NCBI GenBank assembly: GCA_937892255.1 | Contig: CALAUL010000082.1 | Span: forward strand, 1 to 30,104 | Origin: an uncultured Bacteroidales bacterium | GTDB lineage: Bacteria; Bacteroidota; Bacteroidia; Bacteroidales; Marinilabiliaceae | DNA: 30,104 nucleotides | Direction: 5' to 3' | Shown here: one piece after another, positions 15,870-23,847 of the stretch | Layout of the letters: each line of letters starts with the position of its first letter | Position numbering within the stretch: position 1 is the stretch's first letter | Translations under genes and position numbers: made by a program | Notes under the pieces: model-generated | The model's input: the letters and a program-made list of their open reading frames with translations, nothing else | Told to the model about the DNA's origin: nothing | Databases searched by the model: none

Positions 15870-17048
15870 ATGAAGAAGATAGTTTTATCTATTAGCATGC
15901 TTATGATAGCGGCTGTATGTTCGTTTTCGCAAATAGTGATAAATACCGAAGTAGGCGATATATCCATGCGTCTGACAGGGCGAACAAGTTTCGATGTTGG
16001 CTGTTACGATGACGGAAAAAATGGCGTCATGCTCAATGATACACGTCTTGGGACGATGATTAACTTTGATGACAAATGGAATGCACATTTTGAACTTCTT
16101 TTGGATAATAAGACAGTATCTTTCAGGGATATAACAATAGCATATTCGTTTGATGAGCATCACTCTGTTAAAGTGGGCAATTACTTTATGCCCTTTGGAG
16201 CAAAGATAACAGGATTGGCGTATAAGTTTTGTGAAGATGCACCGGCGGACTTTGCCATCACACCAAATAGAAAGATGGGTGCGGCTTATTTCTATACATC
16301 GGACAAGTTGAATCTGACGGCAGGACTTTTCAGTGATGGAAATGCCGATGCCAAGGCGTTAAATCAGGGTTGGAACCTTACAGGAAAAGTTGTTTATCGT
16401 CCTATAATAAATGACAATACGGTGTTGCATTTGGGTTTTGCGCCAATGTACACACAATCTCCAAATTCGGTATCGTTTATGGGTATAGTTCCGTCGACGA
16501 TAGGAATGCGAATGTCGGCAGGAGGTGAAATGTTGGCAGATAATATATTCCGTTTGGAGGCAGAGGCTCTCTATATAAAGGGGAGATTCTATGCCGAGGC
16601 CCGTTATCAGAGGGCAGATGTCACATTGCCCGAAGGGAAGTACTTAGACGTTGTGGGAATATACGACGTAGGAGAACTAATTGGATATGAGTATATTTCA
16701 ATAAACGAGTATGTTGGGGGAGGCAATTATGAAGGCAAATCGACAAACCTTGACAAAATAACGGCACAAGGCGTTTATGCGCAGACGAGTTTCTTGCTCA
16801 TAGGTGACCAACAGCAATATCACAAAGCTATGGCTTTTTCAATAGCACCGGTACCCAAGAGTCTCGAGCTACTACTTCGTGTGAGTCATCTCACTATTGA
16901 GGAGATGGGCAGGACATCAGACATCACTCTCGGTCTGACATATCATTTCAATAAGTATCTTAATGCAAAGGTCAATGCTGTGACAGTCTTTTCGTCTAAT
17001 ATGGACGTGTTATTTGCGTTGCAGGGCAGATTGCAGTTCTCATTTTAG
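15870..17048 (+). CDS. OprO/OprP-like outer-membrane porin
   Basis: This 392-residue protein has a signal peptide (about 1-20, ending SFSQ) and a body of alternating amphipathic strands ending in a terminal phenylalanine (RLQFSF), as in outer-membrane barrels. Segments such as GRTSFDVGCYDDG, FRDITIAYSF and KVGNYFMPFGAKI resemble phosphate-selective porins O and P, where strand and loop residues guide small anions. Length and layout fit a 16-strand porin monomer. The substrate cannot be told from sequence. The next gene, a UDP-sugar dehydrogenase, starts 35 bases downstream, so the porin may lead that operon. Confidence 0.8.
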   Translation: MKKIVLSISMLMIAAVCSFSQIVINTEVGDISMRLTGRTSFDVGCYDDGKNGVMLNDTRLGTMINFDDKWNAHFELLLDNKTVSFRDITIAYSFDEHHSVKVGNYFMPFGAKITGLAYKFCEDAPADFAITPNRKMGAAYFYTSDKLNLTAGLFSDGNADAKALNQGWNLTGKVVYRPIINDNTVLHLGFAPMYTQSPNSVSFMGIVPSTIGMRMSAGGEMLADNIFRLEAEALYIKGRFYAEARYQRADVTLPEGKYLDVVGIYDVGELIGYEYISINEYVGGGNYEGKSTNLDKITAQGVYAQTSFLLIGDQQQYHKAMAFSIAPVPKSLELLLRVSHLTIEEMGRTSDITLGLTYHFNKYLNAKVNAVTVFSSNMDVLFALQGRLQFSF

Positions 17049-17083
17049 AACGAAGTTGAGAATACATTAAACAGAGGAGAAAT

Positions 17084-18397
17084 ATGAAACAATCAATCTT
17101 GACAAAGATAGAACGACGAGAGATAACAGCCGGTGTCGTCGGACTTGGATATGTCGGTTTGCCCCTTGCCGTGGAGAAGGCCAAAGCTGGATTTCGAACT
17201 ATTGGCTTCGATGTGCAAGAGTATAAGGTGCTGATGGTCAACGAGGGAAAGAATTACATAGGCGATGTTGTGGATAGTGAGTTGGCTTCGCTTGTTGAGA
17301 GGGGGGTATTGTCGGCAACGACAGATTTCTCTTTTGTCGGAGATGTGGACTTTGTGGCGATATGTGTACCCACGCCCCTTGACGAACATCAGCAACCTGA
17401 CATAAGTTATGTTGAGTCATCGGTGAAATCTATGGCGCAATATATTAAGCGAGGGACAATGGTAGTTTTGGAGTCAACAACATATCCGGGTACAACAGAG
17501 GAACTTATAAAGCCGATTTTGGAAGAGGGTAGCGGACTTGTCTGTGGAATAGACTTCTATTTAGGTTTTTCTCCCGAGCGAGTTGATCCGGGGAATATCA
17601 TCTATAAGACAAAGAATACCCCAAAAGTTGTTGGAGCAATAGGTGATGATGCAAGGGAAGTAATATCTGCAATGTATAGTGCCGTCTTGGGAGATAAAGT
17701 ACATGTGGTGTCATCGCCAAAGGTGGCGGAGATGACAAAAATATTGGAAAATACCTATCGCAATGTGAATATTGGCTTGGTGAATGAAATGGCCATACTG
17801 TGTGATAAGATGGATATTAACCTATGGGAAGTGATAGAGGCGGCAAAGACGAAGCCATTTGGGTTTACGGCATTTTATCCGGGACCGGGATTAGGCGGTC
17901 ATTGCATACCTCTTGACCCATATTACCTCAGTTGGAAGGCGCGTGAGTATGGTTTTCACACGTCTATGATAGAGGCTTCGATGATGGTGAATGACCAAAT
18001 GCCGGAATATACAGTGAATAGGTGCGGGAAGATGCTCAACAATGTAAAGAAGGCTTTGAACGGCTCGAAGGTTCTTATCTTGGGAGTGGCATATAAGCAA
18101 GATGTTGACGACTACAGAGAAAGCCCGGCGTTGAAGGTGATAGAGATATTCAAGAAGAACGGCAGTGAGGTGACATATTATGACCCGTATATACAGCGGT
18201 ATAGATATAAAGGACAAGAATATGACTGTCTGCGGGAGTTGACAGCGGAGGCATTGCAAGAAGCTGATTTGGTTGTTGTCACTACCGCACATACGAAGGT
18301 GGATTATGCCTTCGTACAACGACATTCGAAGATGATATTCGATACTAAGAATGCAATGAAGAATGTCGAGAGCAGAGATAATATAGAGTTGTTATAG
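17084..18397 (+). CDS. wbpA: UDP-N-acetyl-hexosamine 6-dehydrogenase, WbpA-like
   Basis: This 437-residue enzyme of the UDP-glucose/GDP-mannose dehydrogenase family oxidises C6 of a UDP-HexNAc to a uronic acid with two NAD. The Rossmann motif GVVGLGYVGLPLA (about 18-30) is intact. The central helical domain carries PKVAEMTKILENTYRNVNI. The catalytic cysteine is C274 in PGLGGHCIPLDPYYL. The C-terminal domain includes ILGVAYKQDVDDYRESPAL. These features fit the UDP-GlcNAc dehydrogenase WbpA type more closely than plain UDP-glucose dehydrogenase. WecC (ManNAc) is the main alternative. A GAGGAG stretch precedes the ATG. The next gene starts 14 bases downstream and fits a later step of the same pathway. 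Confidence 0.88.
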   Translation: MKQSILTKIERREITAGVVGLGYVGLPLAVEKAKAGFRTIGFDVQEYKVLMVNEGKNYIGDVVDSELASLVERGVLSATTDFSFVGDVDFVAICVPTPLDEHQQPDISYVESSVKSMAQYIKRGTMVVLESTTYPGTTEELIKPILEEGSGLVCGIDFYLGFSPERVDPGNIIYKTKNTPKVVGAIGDDAREVISAMYSAVLGDKVHVVSSPKVAEMTKILENTYRNVNIGLVNEMAILCDKMDINLWEVIEAAKTKPFGFTAFYPGPGLGGHCIPLDPYYLSWKAREYGFHTSMIEASMMVNDQMPEYTVNRCGKMLNNVKKALNGSKVLILGVAYKQDVDDYRESPALKVIEIFKKNGSEVTYYDPYIQRYRYKGQEYDCLRELTAEALQEADLVVVTTAHTKVDYAFVQRHSKMIFDTKNAMKNVESRDNIELL

Positions 18398-18411
18398 AAC
18401 AAGAAAGAGAT

Positions 18412-19542
18412 ATGCAATTTAGAGATTTAAAGAGACAGTACGAGGTCTTGAAAAACGATATAGATCGGGCGATGATAGATGTTGCATCATCGTCGGCATA
18501 CATAGGAGGGAAGCAGGTGAAGCAGTTGGAGACGGAGTTGGCGGAATATGTAGGAGTGAGACATTGTGTGTCGTGTGCTAATGGAACAGATGCCTTGACA
18601 TTGGCATTGAAGGCATTGGGCGTAGGGCATGGAGATGCGGTCTTTGTGCCGGATTTTACGTTTTTCTCTACGGCGGAAGTGGTGTCGTTGGAGGGAGCTA
18701 CGGCAGTCTTTGTCGATGTGGACATGGAGACCTATAATATATCTGTTGCGGACTTGGAGAAGAAAGTGGAGGCAGTAAAGAGAGAGGAAGAACTGACGTT
18801 GAAAGCTGTCATTACGGTCGACTTGTTCGGTTTGCCGGCAGACTATGAAGGAGTGCGAGAGATAGCGGACAGAAACGGAATGTATGTTGTGGAAGACGGA
18901 GCACAAGGTTTTGGAGGCACGAGAAATGGACGTAGAGCGTGCTCTATGGGCGATATATGTACCACGTCATTCTTCCCGGCAAAGCCTTTGGGTTGTTATG
19001 GTGACGGGGGAGCGTGTTTCACAGACAATGATGAGTGGGCAGCGTTGATGGAGAGTTACAAAGTACATGGCAAGGGCGAGATGAAGTATGACAACGTGCG
19101 AATCGGAATGAACTCTCGTCTGGATACGTTGCAAGCCACCATATTGCTGGTGAAGTTCAAGGCATTCAGGGATTATGAGCTGACGGATATTAATGAAGTG
19201 GCTCGACGTTATAGTGAGATGTTGAAAGGCGTTGTCAAGTATACACCCGTTGTGGAAGCGGGTAGTTATAGTTCGTGGGCGCAATATACGATACAGTTAG
19301 AGAGCAGAGAACAACGGGATAGAGTACAGCGAGAATTGAAAGAGAAAGGTATTCCTACTATGGTTTATTATCCTAAGCCAATGCATTGTCAGACAGTATA
19401 TAAGGAAGAAAAGATATACGGAGCGTGTCCTAATGCGGAACTTTTGAGCGAGACGGTGCTATCGCTTCCGATACATCCATATATGACAAGAGATGAGATT
19501 GAGGAGGTCGTGAGAGCAGTAACAGATTTTGTTAAGGCGTAG
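18412..19542 (+). CDS. wbpE: DegT/DnrJ/EryC1/StrS sugar aminotransferase, WbpE-like
   Basis: This 376-residue PLP enzyme transfers an amino group from glutamate to a keto sugar nucleotide. It has the family opening QFRDLKRQYEVLKNDI, the cofactor-phosphate region CANGTDALTLAL, the acidic PLP contact in VVEDGAQGFGG, and the Schiff-base lysine K191 in SFFPAKPLGCYGDGG. Behind a WbpA-type dehydrogenase the likely substrate is the 3-keto UDP-GlcNAcA of the WbpA-WbpB-WbpE-WbpD route, giving the 3-amino sugar. The oxidase WbpB and acetyltransferase WbpD are not in the window. Substrate assignment is inferred from the neighbour; QdtB- or ArnB-like roles are less likely. It is the last gene of the + strand block. 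Confidence 0.85.
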   Translation: MQFRDLKRQYEVLKNDIDRAMIDVASSSAYIGGKQVKQLETELAEYVGVRHCVSCANGTDALTLALKALGVGHGDAVFVPDFTFFSTAEVVSLEGATAVFVDVDMETYNISVADLEKKVEAVKREEELTLKAVITVDLFGLPADYEGVREIADRNGMYVVEDGAQGFGGTRNGRRACSMGDICTTSFFPAKPLGCYGDGGACFTDNDEWAALMESYKVHGKGEMKYDNVRIGMNSRLDTLQATILLVKFKAFRDYELTDINEVARRYSEMLKGVVKYTPVVEAGSYSSWAQYTIQLESREQRDRVQRELKEKGIPTMVYYPKPMHCQTVYKEEKIYGACPNAELLSETVLSLPIHPYMTRDEIEEVVRAVTDFVKA

Positions 19543-19568
19543 CACGAAGTTGCAGAATGAATTTAGAC

Positions 19569-19614
19569 AAAAAACGAAACCGAGAATCCCATTTGGTTCG
19601 GAGACTCGGTTTCG
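19569..19614 (-). terminator. Intrinsic terminator of the hemD operon
   Basis: CGAAACCGAG (19575-19584) and CTCGGTTTCG (19605-19614) form a perfect 10-bp stem with a 20-base loop. On the - strand it is followed by six T residues (19574-19569). It lies between convergent genes and may also slow + strand transcripts, though no T-run follows on that side. Confidence 0.88.
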
Positions 19615-19643
19615 GCTATAATCTTAAATCAAGCAAGCATAGT

Positions 19644-20411
19644 TTATTTTGTTCCCTTATTGAACTTCTTTATGTAGCTGTCAAGAGCAGACGTCATTGA
19701 CGGGTATTCCGGAACCGGAGCTTGAATGTCGACTATCAGACCTGCGTCTTTAGCTGCTTGAGCTGTGGTTGGACCGAACGTGCCAATCTTTAAATTTCCT
19801 TGTTTGAAGTCTGGGAAGTTGTTGAAAAGAGATGCTATACCCTGTGGGCTGAAGAAAACGACAATATCGAAATCCTCAGGTTTGATGTCCGTCATATCAG
19901 AACTTACCGTTTTGTATATAACAGCCTTAGAATAAGTAAACTTATATTTGTCGAGCAAATCCGGAACATCTTGTTTGTGGATATCGGCAAGGGTTAGAAT
20001 GTACTTTTCGTCTTTGTGTTTTTTTAGAATTTCCAATAGGTCGATAAACTTACCTGTAGAGTGGAAAATCTTGCGTTTGCGATAGATGATATACTTTTGC
20101 AAGTAGACAGCAATAGCTTCCGATACGCAAAAATACTTCATGGTATCAGGAATCGAAACACGCAACACCTCACACATTTTAAAGAAATGGTCAATTGCCA
20201 ATTTGCTTGTGAAAATTACTGCAGTGTGAGCTAATATATCTACTCTTTGTTTTCTAAACTCTTTGGCTTCGAGTGGTTCGACATGTATAAAAGGACGAAA
20301 TATCAACTCAACATTGTTCGTCTCTGCTAACTCAAAATATGGCGATTTCAAGTCTGTCGGTTGAGGTTGAGAAATGAGTATTCTCTTGATTTTTGCTTTG
20401 TTGTCTTCCAT
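19644..20411 (-). CDS. hemD: HemD-like (uroporphyrinogen-III synthase family) protein
   Basis: This 255-residue soluble protein has the two-lobed HemD layout. The N-lobe holds ILISQPQP and HTAVIFTSKLAIDHFF. The C-lobe holds FDIVVFFSPQGIASLF and LKIGTFGPTTAQAAKDAGL. The serine/threonine-glycine pieces that hold the linear tetrapyrrole are recognisable. The family converts hydroxymethylbilane to uroporphyrinogen III. It directly abuts the DUF4271 gene (2 bases), the usual Bacteroidota pairing. Sequence similarity within this family is low, so a non-heme role cannot be excluded. A promoter-like box lies 64 bases upstream inside the DUF4271 gene. A terminator follows. Confidence 0.8.
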   Translation of the reverse strand: MEDNKAKIKRILISQPQPTDLKSPYFELAETNNVELIFRPFIHVEPLEAKEFRKQRVDILAHTAVIFTSKLAIDHFFKMCEVLRVSIPDTMKYFCVSEAIAVYLQKYIIYRKRKIFHSTGKFIDLLEILKKHKDEKYILTLADIHKQDVPDLLDKYKFTYSKAVIYKTVSSDMTDIKPEDFDIVVFFSPQGIASLFNNFPDFKQGNLKIGTFGPTTAQAAKDAGLIVDIQAPVPEYPSMTSALDSYIKKFNKGTK

Positions 20412-20413
20412 TC

Positions 20414-21334
20414 TTAATTAGTCAATAGTAATGCGGTCTTGTAAATGCACAACAACGGTGCAATTTCGACGGTGCAAAGGTACAAAAAGACATAGAAGTT
20501 TAAAACGATTTTTAATGATTTTAACAATCGCCAAATGTATATACCTATAATTATGGTTATAGAGGCATAGATAAAGATGGGGTAGTGACTTTCATTTGCA
20601 AAAGGAAATAGTAGGGCGAAAGGTATTAGCGTTATGCCTGCAAGACATTGTGAGATAGTCTCATTGCTGTTGAGTTGTGTTACAATAGATGGTATTGCAA
20701 AGGTGAAACTGATAATCTTGTTGACTATATATTTTGTACCTGTGAGTAAGAATATTATTGCGAGAATAGAGCCGTAAAGAGCTATTCCTCGAATGTTGTA
20801 CGTAGGCAGGAAGTCTGTTGCAATTATTGATTCGTATATTACGGTCGTGATGGAGATGTAGAATATGCCTTTACAAAGGAATGTGGGCAAGAGGTTGCTC
20901 AATGACTGAGATGTATTGATACGTTTGAAGTTTTGTTCTGAGACTATAGATGATATAAGAGAGGGTAAGAAGTGTGGATTTCGAATCTTTATTACACCGC
21001 ATACGATGAGAGTGATAGTCGTAATGGCGAGAAGCCAAAGACTATCGGCGTTGAGAACGGTTTCACCTCGTTCGCTGTTGTGTAGTGGGGTGTGTTGTGT
21101 TGTAGTCGTAAGGGCAGAAGAGTCGGTGCTGTAAGTGGTGATGGGAGTAATGCTGTTGTCGTTGATGTTGAGTTTTACCACGAGAGTAGAGCTGTCTGAA
21201 TCTTTTAAGCCGAAGAATATAGAGTCGGCAGTAGATAGTTGATTGTTGTTTTTCTTTGTTGGTGTGACTATCTTCTTTGGCGAAGGTTTAATTGTGATAT
21301 TTGTTTGTGTCGTAGTGTCGTTAGGAAGTGTCAT
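20414..21334 (-). CDS. DUF4271 integral membrane protein
   Basis: This 306-residue protein has a polar Ser/Thr/Asn-rich N-terminal 100 residues, then about six hydrophobic segments: LWLLAITTITLIVCGVI, FLCKGIFYISITTVIYESI, GSILAIIFLLTGTKYIV, CLAGITLIPFALLFPF, FIYASITIIIGIYIW and a final one ending CIYKTALLLTN. The segment arrangement and the HemD neighbour match the Bacteroidota DUF4271 family, whose function is unknown. It starts 17 bases after the LOG gene stop and is in the same operon. A role in partnership with HemD is suggested only by conserved adjacency. Confidence 0.82.
   Translation of the reverse strand: MTLPNDTTTQTNITIKPSPKKIVTPTKKNNNQLSTADSIFFGLKDSDSSTLVVKLNINDNSITPITTYSTDSSALTTTTQHTPLHNSERGETVLNADSLWLLAITTITLIVCGVIKIRNPHFLPSLISSIVSEQNFKRINTSQSLSNLLPTFLCKGIFYISITTVIYESIIATDFLPTYNIRGIALYGSILAIIFLLTGTKYIVNKIISFTFAIPSIVTQLNSNETISQCLAGITLIPFALLFPFANESHYPIFIYASITIIIGIYIWRLLKSLKIVLNFYVFLYLCTVEIAPLLCIYKTALLLTN
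20475..20482 (-). promoter_or_regulatory. Possible internal promoter for hemD
   Basis: TACCTTTG on the - strand matches TAnnTTTG, with TTTT 19 bases upstream. It lies within the last codons of the DUF4271 gene, 64 bases before the hemD ATG. Confidence 0.45.
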
Positions 21335-21351
21335 GGTAGAGCGAGTAGAGG

Positions 21352-21942
21352 TTATACAGCGGCTTCTTTTAATGATGTTTTGAGGTTTATGTCATCACCT
21401 TCAATACAGTGTTTCAGTGCTTCGTAAGGGGTTTCGACGAATGTTACGGTGTTGAGATGTTTTTCAGTCATGAAACATTCATCGGCCATAGTTTGAAGTT
21501 GTAGTTTTAGTCCATCGTAGAAGTGGTTTGTGTTGAGCACTATGATGGGTTTCCAGAGCAATCCCAATTTTTTGTCGGATAGAGCATCGAAGAGTTCGTC
21601 CATTGTGCCGGTGCTGCCGGGGAGGACAATGATGGCATCTGCAAGGTCGATGAGCATGCGTTTGCGTTCGGCCATTGTGTTGGTTATTCGCATGTCGGAG
21701 ATATTAGGGTTGCCCCATTCTACGTCCATCATGAATTGCGGAATGACGCCTATGATGTCCCCGTTTAACTCTAATGTTGTTTGTGCCACTTGTCCCATAA
21801 GTCCAATACTGCCACCTCCGTAGACAATGCCAAAACCGTTTTCGACGAGTAGAGTGGTCAAGAGCCTTGTGTCATCGAAGTAGACCTGCTTTATTTTATC
21901 GCTTGCGGCACAGAATATACATACACGTTTCCCCATTGTCAT
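21352..21942 (-). CDS. LOG family (TIGR00730) nucleoside 5'-monophosphate phosphoribohydrolase
   Basis: This 196-residue Rossmann-like protein has CIFCAASD at the start, GFGIVYGGGSIGLMG (36-50), AERKRML (91-97) and the P-loop-like motif PGSTGTMDE (108-116). The family splits N6-modified or plain AMP into base and ribose 5-phosphate. The conserved arginine R93 and glutamate E116 are present. The usual PGGxGTxxE motif is changed at the second glycine to serine (S110), which is uncommon. The ATG overlaps the DUF6048 stop by four bases (ATGA), indicating translational coupling. A second in-frame ATG two codons later is a possible start. Cytokinin-like activity in a gut-type bacterium is unproven. 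Confidence 0.9.
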   Translation of the reverse strand: MTMGKRVCIFCAASDKIKQVYFDDTRLLTTLLVENGFGIVYGGGSIGLMGQVAQTTLELNGDIIGVIPQFMMDVEWGNPNISDMRITNTMAERKRMLIDLADAIIVLPGSTGTMDELFDALSDKKLGLLWKPIIVLNTNHFYDGLKLQLQTMADECFMTEKHLNTVTFVETPYEALKHCIEGDDINLKTSLKEAAV

Positions 21943-22757
21943 CTTTTTTTGTTAAAAGGTATTTGGTATACGATTGTATATGTGAAGCCCAGAGATGCTT
22001 TTTTGCTGAATTTGCCATATCCTGCTATGGTGTAAGGGTCTAACCTGTCGTTGTGAGAGACGCCAAGCAAAAATCTGACTCTAAACGACCAACCCATGTA
22101 GAAATTGGGTAATATCTCACTTCTTAATCCAAAGAGGGCATCGACAGAGTGGCTGAATATTGAGCCTCCATCAACACTGCTTGTGTAGTTGCCCCAATAT
22201 TTATCAACGACGGTGTAACTATTGCATTTGTGGTCTTGCCACGATATGTTGTAACGTGCCCCTATGAATATATTGTCGTTGGTGGGGAAGTCTTCGGAAT
22301 GCCAAATGTCGTAGTCTACGCCAAAGCGAACAAAAGTGCCGTTTGAGGTGTAGTCGTAAGTGTTAATTTCGATGATAGAGTCTTTTTTTGTGGTTGGTGT
22401 ATTGCCAACGGATTCTATTATCTTGGCAAAATTCTTATATTGAGTATTTTCGAAACCTACCTCAGTGGCGGCATACCATCTGTTGCTGAATCCATATCGA
22501 CCAACGCCAACGATGGAGAAGCCTTTTGTTTCAGATGTCTTTGTGTCGTCATTTAATCTTTGCAGAGCGTTTATGCCTTGCATGATGAAAGGTGAGACGT
22601 CGATACCTAACGATATGCCGTTGTCCTTTAGTACGAAGATTTTAGGCTCTGTTTTTTCTTCCTCTTCATCTTGAGTTTGTCGAGATTGATTATCTTGTCC
22701 AAAAGCTAAGAGAGAGCACAGAAGAAAAGAACTAATTGCGAATATATATTTTGACAT
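21939..22757 (-). CDS. DUF6048-type outer-membrane beta-barrel protein
   Basis: This 272-residue protein has a signal peptide (about 1-20, SLLAFGQ), an acidic Gln/Glu linker (21-40), and then a barrel-like series of amphipathic strands with Tyr/Phe/Trp girdles (GVGRYGFSNRWYAATEVGFE, GWSFRVRFLLGV, LGFTYTIVYQIPF). Order and neighbours match the Bacteroidales DUF6048 family, which sits next to DUF6452. ATG 22757 is used; a TTG two codons earlier is an alternative. The gene overlaps the upstream DUF6452 gene by 26 bases. The function is unknown. An outer-membrane location is inferred from the signal peptide and strands. Confidence 0.8.
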   Translation of the reverse strand: MSKYIFAISSFLLCSLLAFGQDNQSRQTQDEEEEKTEPKIFVLKDNGISLGIDVSPFIMQGINALQRLNDDTKTSETKGFSIVGVGRYGFSNRWYAATEVGFENTQYKNFAKIIESVGNTPTTKKDSIIEINTYDYTSNGTFVRFGVDYDIWHSEDFPTNDNIFIGARYNISWQDHKCNSYTVVDKYWGNYTSSVDGGSIFSHSVDALFGLRSEILPNFYMGWSFRVRFLLGVSHNDRLDPYTIAGYGKFSKKASLGFTYTIVYQIPFNKKR

Positions 22758-23214
22758 TCTCAATGCTTTCGTTATATTTTACAATCGGGTTGACAATGAC
22801 AGCCGAATCGATATAGTTTTTAGTGTGAACAATGTCTAACAGTTTGAGAGTCGTTGTGATGCCTCCGCCTCCGGTGATAGGTTCTGGCTTTATGTTGTAT
22901 TCGATGGTTATGATGTCTTTAGATTTGTTGTTCTTTATTTCGAAGACGGTGCTTTCGGCGTTGAGGTTTGGCACTAAAAAGAGTTCGTTTACAGATTCGT
23001 CGTTTTTGTAGAGGGTGTCTACTAAAGCTCCGTCGGCTCTTACCACGACATATGCCAATGTTGTGTCTTTTAGTGTGACAGAAGAATAAGGTTTTACCTG
23101 AATGGAATGTTGGTAATGTAATATTCTTTCATCGTCGCTACATGAGAAGAATACCAAACTGCAAAGTGAAGCTATTATCAGCTCTATTGTTATGTTTGCT
23201 ACATGTGCTTTCAT
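22732..23214 (-). CDS. DUF6452-type lipoprotein
   Basis: This 160-residue protein has a lipoprotein signal (LIIASLCSLVFFSC) with C25 as the lipidated residue, followed by an Asp/Glu-rich stretch. The mature part is beta-rich with SIQVKPYSSVTLKDTTLAY and a central region around FLVPNLNAESTVFEI. This pattern, together with DUF6048 next to it, fits the DUF6452 family. ATG 23214 is chosen because the longer frame from 23337 would add a non-signal leader and cross the promoter. The -7 box ends 7 bases before this ATG, so the message may be leaderless or nearly so. It is the first gene of a five-gene operon. Confidence 0.78.
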   Translation of the reverse strand: MKAHVANITIELIIASLCSLVFFSCSDDERILHYQHSIQVKPYSSVTLKDTTLAYVVVRADGALVDTLYKNDESVNELFLVPNLNAESTVFEIKNNKSKDIITIEYNIKPEPITGGGGITTTLKLLDIVHTKNYIDSAVIVNPIVKYNESIENVKIYIRN

Positions 23215-23220
23215 AGTCCA

Positions 23221-23228
23221 CAAAAGTA
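23221..23228 (-). promoter_or_regulatory. Promoter of the DUF6452-to-hemD operon
   Basis: TACTTTTG on the - strand matches TAnnTTTG with TTG 20 bases upstream. Transcription would start at or within a few bases of ATG 23214. Confidence 0.55.
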
Positions 23229-23450
23229 ATATAAAATTAGGATACGCACAATATAAGTAGTTGTTAAATTTCTTGTAGCATTTGAATGGCATTGTGATAG
23301 CATGTAAATGGTTACTATGTATTTGATAATATGGCAAAAAAGGGCGTGGTGAGGATACTGATGAAAAAGGTTTATCCTAAAATAATGGGTGTTTGTATAT
23401 AAAAATAAGGGGAACTTATATATCATTATGAGTGATATACATGTATGCAT

Positions 23451-23458
23451 TATGTTTG
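23451..23458 (+). promoter_or_regulatory. Candidate -7 box for the Spy/CpxP-like gene
   Basis: TATGTTTG matches TAnnTTTG and lies 26 bases before ATG 23485. The -33 element is not clear. Confidence 0.5.
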
Positions 23459-23484
23459 CGATGTAAATTTTAAATAACACGATT

Positions 23485-23829
23485 ATGAAACGTATCTTTT
23501 CAATCTTGTCAGCAATGACAATCAGTGTAATGGCAATGGCTGCTGCACCTCAATTTCCACAGATGAATCCGGACGAAATATCTAAGAGCCGTGTAGAGCA
23601 GATGGACCAGCGTCTTAATCTTACTGACGAGCAGGAGACAAAGATTTTGGCAATCTACAAGGAGTCTTTTTCAACAATGCCGGCATTTGATATGAGCGAA
23701 GAGGCTCGCACAAAGATGATGGAGCACTTCATGGCAACAGAGAAGAAAATAGAAGCGGTGTTGAATGATGCTCAGAAAGCAGAATATGCTAAAATGAGAG
23801 AAGAGCAGAGAGCACAATTCGGACAGTAG
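23485..23829 (+). CDS. Small secreted Spy/CpxP-like protein
   Basis: This 114-residue protein has a signal peptide (about 1-20, SVMAMAA) and a mature part that is almost all charged helix. Two LTxxQ-like elements are visible: LNLTDEQETKI (about 45-55) and VLNDAQKAEYAKM (about 92-104). These mark Spy/CpxP-type periplasmic chaperones and related DUF4890 proteins of Bacteroidales. Methionine content is high, as in related envelope-stress proteins. It probably acts in the periplasm as a chaperone or stress sensor, but that is inferred. It is convergent with lrgB, 18 bases apart. Confidence 0.75.
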   Translation: MKRIFSILSAMTISVMAMAAAPQFPQMNPDEISKSRVEQMDQRLNLTDEQETKILAIYKESFSTMPAFDMSEEARTKMMEHFMATEKKIEAVLNDAQKAEYAKMREEQRAQFGQ

Positions 23830-23847
23830 TAAGGTTTTATTTGGTGA

